From NCBI GenBank assembly GCA_016844565.1, contig JAENJB010000066.1, forward strand, positions 1-8,246: a stretch of 8,246 nt of DNA, written 5' to 3'. Below are positions 6,291-8,246 of this stretch, piece by piece. This stretch comes from Dehalococcoidia bacterium. GTDB taxonomy: Bacteria; Chloroflexota; Dehalococcoidia; JAENJB01. The notes beneath the pieces are model-generated. The model saw nothing but the letters and a program-made list of their open reading frames with translations, was not told where the DNA came from and made no database searches. A program made the translations under genes and the position numbers. Numbering within the stretch: the first letter of the stretch is position 1; every line of letters starts with the position of its first letter.

Positions 6291-6713
6291 ATGGCTAGAG
6301 TAATTGTAGTTGGCGGCGGACTATCGGGTTGCGGCGCGGCTGTCGCGGCGAAGAAGGCGGGGGCGGAGGTCACCCTGGTGGAGAGGACCGACATGCTCAT
6401 CGGCGTGGCGGTCAGGGCGGGGGAGACCAATGGGAACGGATGGCTTGTCGGCCAGCACGAGTTGAGGTTTCTGGGAGGGGGCGAGCTTTTCGACACCCTG
6501 GCCTCAGTGAAACTGCATGACCATGTCCCTTTTCCCGATGCTGCCAAGCACGGCTACCTCTACGACGCCGGACGGGCTGAACCGGCTATCAGGAAGACCG
6601 TGGAGCAGAGTGGGGTGAAGGTCATCCTGGAGATGCGGGTAGTGGATGTGGTGAAGGAGAATGGCCGGCTGCGTGCGGTGAAACTGGAAGATTGGAAGAT
6701 AGGCGCCTGTTAG
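6291..6713 (+). CDS. N-terminal piece of oxidoreductase copy 3 (FAD-binding half)
   Basis: This is a 140-residue open frame. It holds the complete Rossmann motif (G8-G9-G10-x-x-G13, E31) and the conserved NGNGW and QHEL segments, then ends in six out-of-frame residues (WKIGAC) created by the duplication. It lacks DCTGTRGG and all four cluster cysteines. On its own it would be an incomplete FAD-binding domain and probably inactive. Confidence 0.6.
   Translation: MARVIVVGGGLSGCGAAVAAKKAGAEVTLVERTDMLIGVAVRAGETNGNGWLVGQHELRFLGGGELFDTLASVKLHDHVPFPDAAKHGYLYDAGRAEPAIRKTVEQSGVKVILEMRVVDVVKENGRLRAVKLEDWKIGAC
6685..6700 (+). repeat. 8-bp tandem duplication causing the frameshift
   Basis: TGGAAGAT occurs twice head to tail (6685-6692 and 6693-6700). 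One unit is surplus against both intact paralogues, and its length (8, not a multiple of 3) shifts the frame. Strand slippage during replication is the usual origin of such duplications, and they can revert precisely. Confidence 0.9.
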
Positions 6714-7582
6714 AAGCGGACGCCTTTGTGGACTGCACCGGCACCCGTGGGGGCATCGCCGTCTGTAACAAATACGGCAAAGGGTGTGTGATGTGCCTGG
6801 TGAGGTGCTTCGCCTATGGAGACCGCGTCGGGGTGGTGGAAAAGGCCGGCGGGAAAACAGCTTCCCGTGTCCGGCCTGACGGCACCCCGGGAATGCTGAG
6901 TTCGGCCGTGACCCTTTTCAAGGACACCCTGGCGCCGGAGTTGAAGGCCAGGATAGAGAAGGAAGGCCTGGTCATAGTCCCTCTGCCTAAGGAACTGGTG
7001 GACTATGACAGGATGAAAATCATGGGCGGGCAGCGCAGCCGGGACTTCGTGGAGAACATCATTCTGGCCGATATCGGTCCGGTGGCCAAGTGCTTCGGGC
7101 TGGTCTACATGGAGCAGGACAACTTCCGCAAGGTGCCGGGGTTCGAGAACGTCCAGGTGGAGGACCCGCGAGCCAGCAAGTGGAACCACATCGGACACAT
7201 CGGCATAGCATCCAGGGATATCTCCCTGAAAGTGAAGGGGTTCGAGAATCTCTTCTGCGCCGGCGAGAAGTCGGGGCAGACTTCGGTCGATGGCGTAATC
7301 ATCACCGGCTACCTGGCGGGACACAATGCGGCACGGCAGGCCTTCGGGGTGGAGCAGCCCCTGGTGCTGCCGCGCAGCCTGGCCATAGGGGATTTCATGG
7401 CCTTTGTAACGAAGAAGCTTGAGACTGGGGAGGCGCTGAAGGGGGTCTACCGCATGGCCCGCGGCGAGTATTGGGAGAGGATGCAGAAGATCGGTCTGTA
7501 CACCGAAGACGTGGCCCTGGTCAAGGAGCGGGTTGCAGCGGCGGGCCTGTCAGGGGTACTGGCAAGGTCTGTGAAGAAGTGA
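6692..7582 (+). CDS. C-terminal piece of oxidoreductase copy 3 (cysteine-cluster half)
   Basis: This frame is open for 296 residues from a TTG at 6692. It carries DCTGTRGG at 14-21, the cluster CNKYGKGCVMCLVRC at 25-39, the GPVAKCFGLVYM segment, GYLAGHNAAR and LAIGDFMAF. The TTG has no proper ribosome site; a GTG at 6728 is the next in-frame alternative. It overlaps the first piece by 22 bp, so translational re-initiation after the TAG at 6711 is conceivable, but independent expression is doubtful. It is best read as the remainder of the split gene. Confidence 0.5.
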   Translation: MEDRRLLEADAFVDCTGTRGGIAVCNKYGKGCVMCLVRCFAYGDRVGVVEKAGGKTASRVRPDGTPGMLSSAVTLFKDTLAPELKARIEKEGLVIVPLPKELVDYDRMKIMGGQRSRDFVENIILADIGPVAKCFGLVYMEQDNFRKVPGFENVQVEDPRASKWNHIGHIGIASRDISLKVKGFENLFCAGEKSGQTSVDGVIITGYLAGHNAARQAFGVEQPLVLPRSLAIGDFMAFVTKKLETGEALKGVYRMARGEYWERMQKIGLYTEDVALVKERVAAAGLSGVLARSVKK

Positions 7583-7598
7583 GAGTTCGGCGGTCCTT

Positions 7599-7691
7599 CC
7601 CTCTCCCTTGACGGGAGAGGGCGAGGGAGAGGGTGCCCGTGGCGGAGTGAGCCCCCTCTCTCTAACTCTCCCCCGCAAGGGGGGAGAGTAT
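7599..7691 (-). repeat. Double-hairpin intergenic repeat, copy B (inverted relative to copy A)
   Basis: On the + strand CCCTCTCCC (7599-7607) pairs with GGGAGAGGG (7613-7621) over TTGAC, and CTCTCCCCC (7666-7674) pairs with GGGGGAGAG (7680-7688). The reverse complement reproduces copy A, including the shared central GTTAGAGAGAGGGGG. The inner part of copy B diverges from A: about 20 bases after that block are unrelated. It fills most of the 148-bp gap between copy 3 and the nitrilase gene. Confidence 0.8.
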
Positions 7692-7716
7692 AGGAGCAGC
7701 GGCCGACACGGAATAC

Positions 7717-7724
7717 AAGGAGGG
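7717..7724 (+). promoter_or_regulatory. Strong Shine-Dalgarno of the nitrilase gene
   Basis: AAGGAGGG lies 6 nt before the ATG at 7731. It is clearly stronger than the sites of the permease and oxidoreductase copy 2, suggesting higher translation of the hydrolase. Confidence 0.65.
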
Positions 7725-7730
7725 CGGTAG

Positions 7731-8246
7731 ATGTTTGATTACGAGTGCTATCCGAAGGTCAAGGTGGCGGCGGTGCAGGCAGGCATGGTGCTAAAGGACG
7801 CGCCCGGATGGTTCGACATGAAGGCATCCCTGGATAAGGCGGTCAGTCTTATTGATGAAGCGGGCAGGAACGGAGCCAGGCTGATCGTCTTCCCAGAGGG
7901 CTTCCTGCCGGGCCATCCCCACGTGGTATTCTGCATGGGCACGTCCGTTCTGAAGGACTATCACGAGCTTTGGGCGGAATACCTGAGGCACTCCGTTGAG
8001 GTTCCGGGTCCTGAGGTGGAGGCGCTGGGCAGGGCGGCCAAGAAGGCCGGCGCCTATGTGACCATCGGGATAAATGAGCGGGACAAGAACTGCTGGGGGG
8101 CGATGTATAACTCCATCCTGTTCCTCAATCCTCGGGGCGAGGTGCAGGGGGTCCACCGGAAGATTAGCAACACGGTGACGGAGCGCCTGTTCCATGCTCC
8201 CGGCCCCGGTGGGGATAATCTGAGGACGGTCTTCGCCACTGAGGTA
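7731..8246 (+). CDS. Nitrilase-superfamily carbon-nitrogen hydrolase, N-terminal part (runs off window end)
   Basis: Of this gene, 172 codons are present with no stop before the window ends. The protein starts with the family's first beta strand (KVKVAAVQAG, residues 9-18). The catalytic glutamate lies in VFPEGFLPGHP, at E56. The catalytic lysine lies in VHRKISNTVTER, at K144. The nucleophilic cysteine would lie further on, outside the window. The PEGFLPGHP motif and the RK-x3-T-x2-ER spacing are closest to true nitrilases and related nitrile/amide hydrolases, but amidase or N-carbamoyl hydrolase activity cannot be excluded. It is cytoplasmic by appearance. AAGGAGGG (7717-7724), 6 nt before the ATG, fixes the start and is the best ribosome site in the window. 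Its place after the transporter and flavoproteins suggests a role in breaking down a nitrogen-containing compound (inference). Confidence 0.88.
   Translation, partial: MFDYECYPKVKVAAVQAGMVLKDAPGWFDMKASLDKAVSLIDEAGRNGARLIVFPEGFLPGHPHVVFCMGTSVLKDYHELWAEYLRHSVEVPGPEVEALGRAAKKAGAYVTIGINERDKNCWGAMYNSILFLNPRGEVQGVHRKISNTVTERLFHAPGPGGDNLRTVFATEV

Larger units (their letters stand above)
6291..7582 (+). pseudogene. FAD-dependent oxidoreductase, copy 3, split by an 8-bp tandem duplication
   Basis: Read from ATG 6291, this paralogue follows copies 1 and 2 to residue D134, then meets an extra TGGAAGAT and reaches an early TAG at 6711-6713. Removing one 8-base unit restores a 427-residue frame reading KLEDRRLLEADAFVDCTG, which aligns with KLEDGRLVEGEAFVDCTG of copy 2, and it places the cysteine cluster at C156/C163/C166/C170 as in the other copies. 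No other lesion is evident: both halves keep all shared motifs. This points to a very recent mutation, a reversible one, or a sequencing/assembly error. The ribosome site AGGGGG (6281-6286) is 4 nt before the start. As written, the FAD-binding half and the cysteine/C-terminal half cannot be made as one chain without frameshifting. Inverted repeats bracket the gene. Confidence 0.85.

Noticed and set aside
3315..7582. Assignment of the oxidoreductases as tRNA-modifying TrmFO/GidA
   Set aside because: The fold and C-terminal motifs are related, but three tandem copies beside a transporter and a nitrilase, plus the distinctive cysteine cluster, argue against the housekeeping role.

Overview
The window is GC-rich bacterial DNA with every recognisable gene on the + strand. 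It reads as part of an uptake and catabolism locus. A Chloroflexota (Dehalococcoidia-like) source is my best guess. The reasons are the lipoprotein with a long Pro/Ala linker directly after its lipobox cysteine, the multiplied FAD oxidoreductases, and short dispersed hairpin repeats of types I associate with such genomes. This is inference from style; no ribosomal or other marker gene is present.

Layout. Positions 1-116 hold the last codons of a solute-binding protein. A second, complete paralogous solute-binding lipoprotein follows (169-1302). A 102-bp spacer with two strong inverted repeats leads to a fused two-domain ABC permease (1405-3147). No ATPase gene is visible. A 167-bp spacer with a possible terminator and a possible sigma70-type promoter precedes three tandem paralogues of a roughly 426-residue FAD-dependent oxidoreductase: 3315-4592, 4867-6147 and 6291-7582. 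The third copy is broken by an exact 8-bp tandem duplication at 6685-6700. A nitrilase-superfamily gene begins at 7731 and runs off the end of the window.

The spacers around the oxidoreductases carry repeats. Between copies 1 and 2 lies a 116-bp MITE-like element with 11-bp perfect terminal inverted repeats and a 5-bp AAGCC direct repeat abutting both ends. The spacers before and after copy 3 hold two copies of one roughly 90-bp double-hairpin repeat in opposite orientation, so the broken gene sits inside an inverted-repeat bracket.

How the genes may work together (inference): the lipoprotein(s) and permease import a small solute, using an ATPase encoded elsewhere. The oxidoreductases, all keeping an N-terminal FAD-binding Rossmann motif and an invariant C-x6-C-x2-C-x3-C cluster, act on it or on a derivative, and the nitrilase-type enzyme hydrolyses a C-N bond. 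The substrate cannot be read from the sequence. The most notable signals are the 8-bp duplication that splits copy 3, its inverted-repeat bracket, and the shared cysteine cluster.
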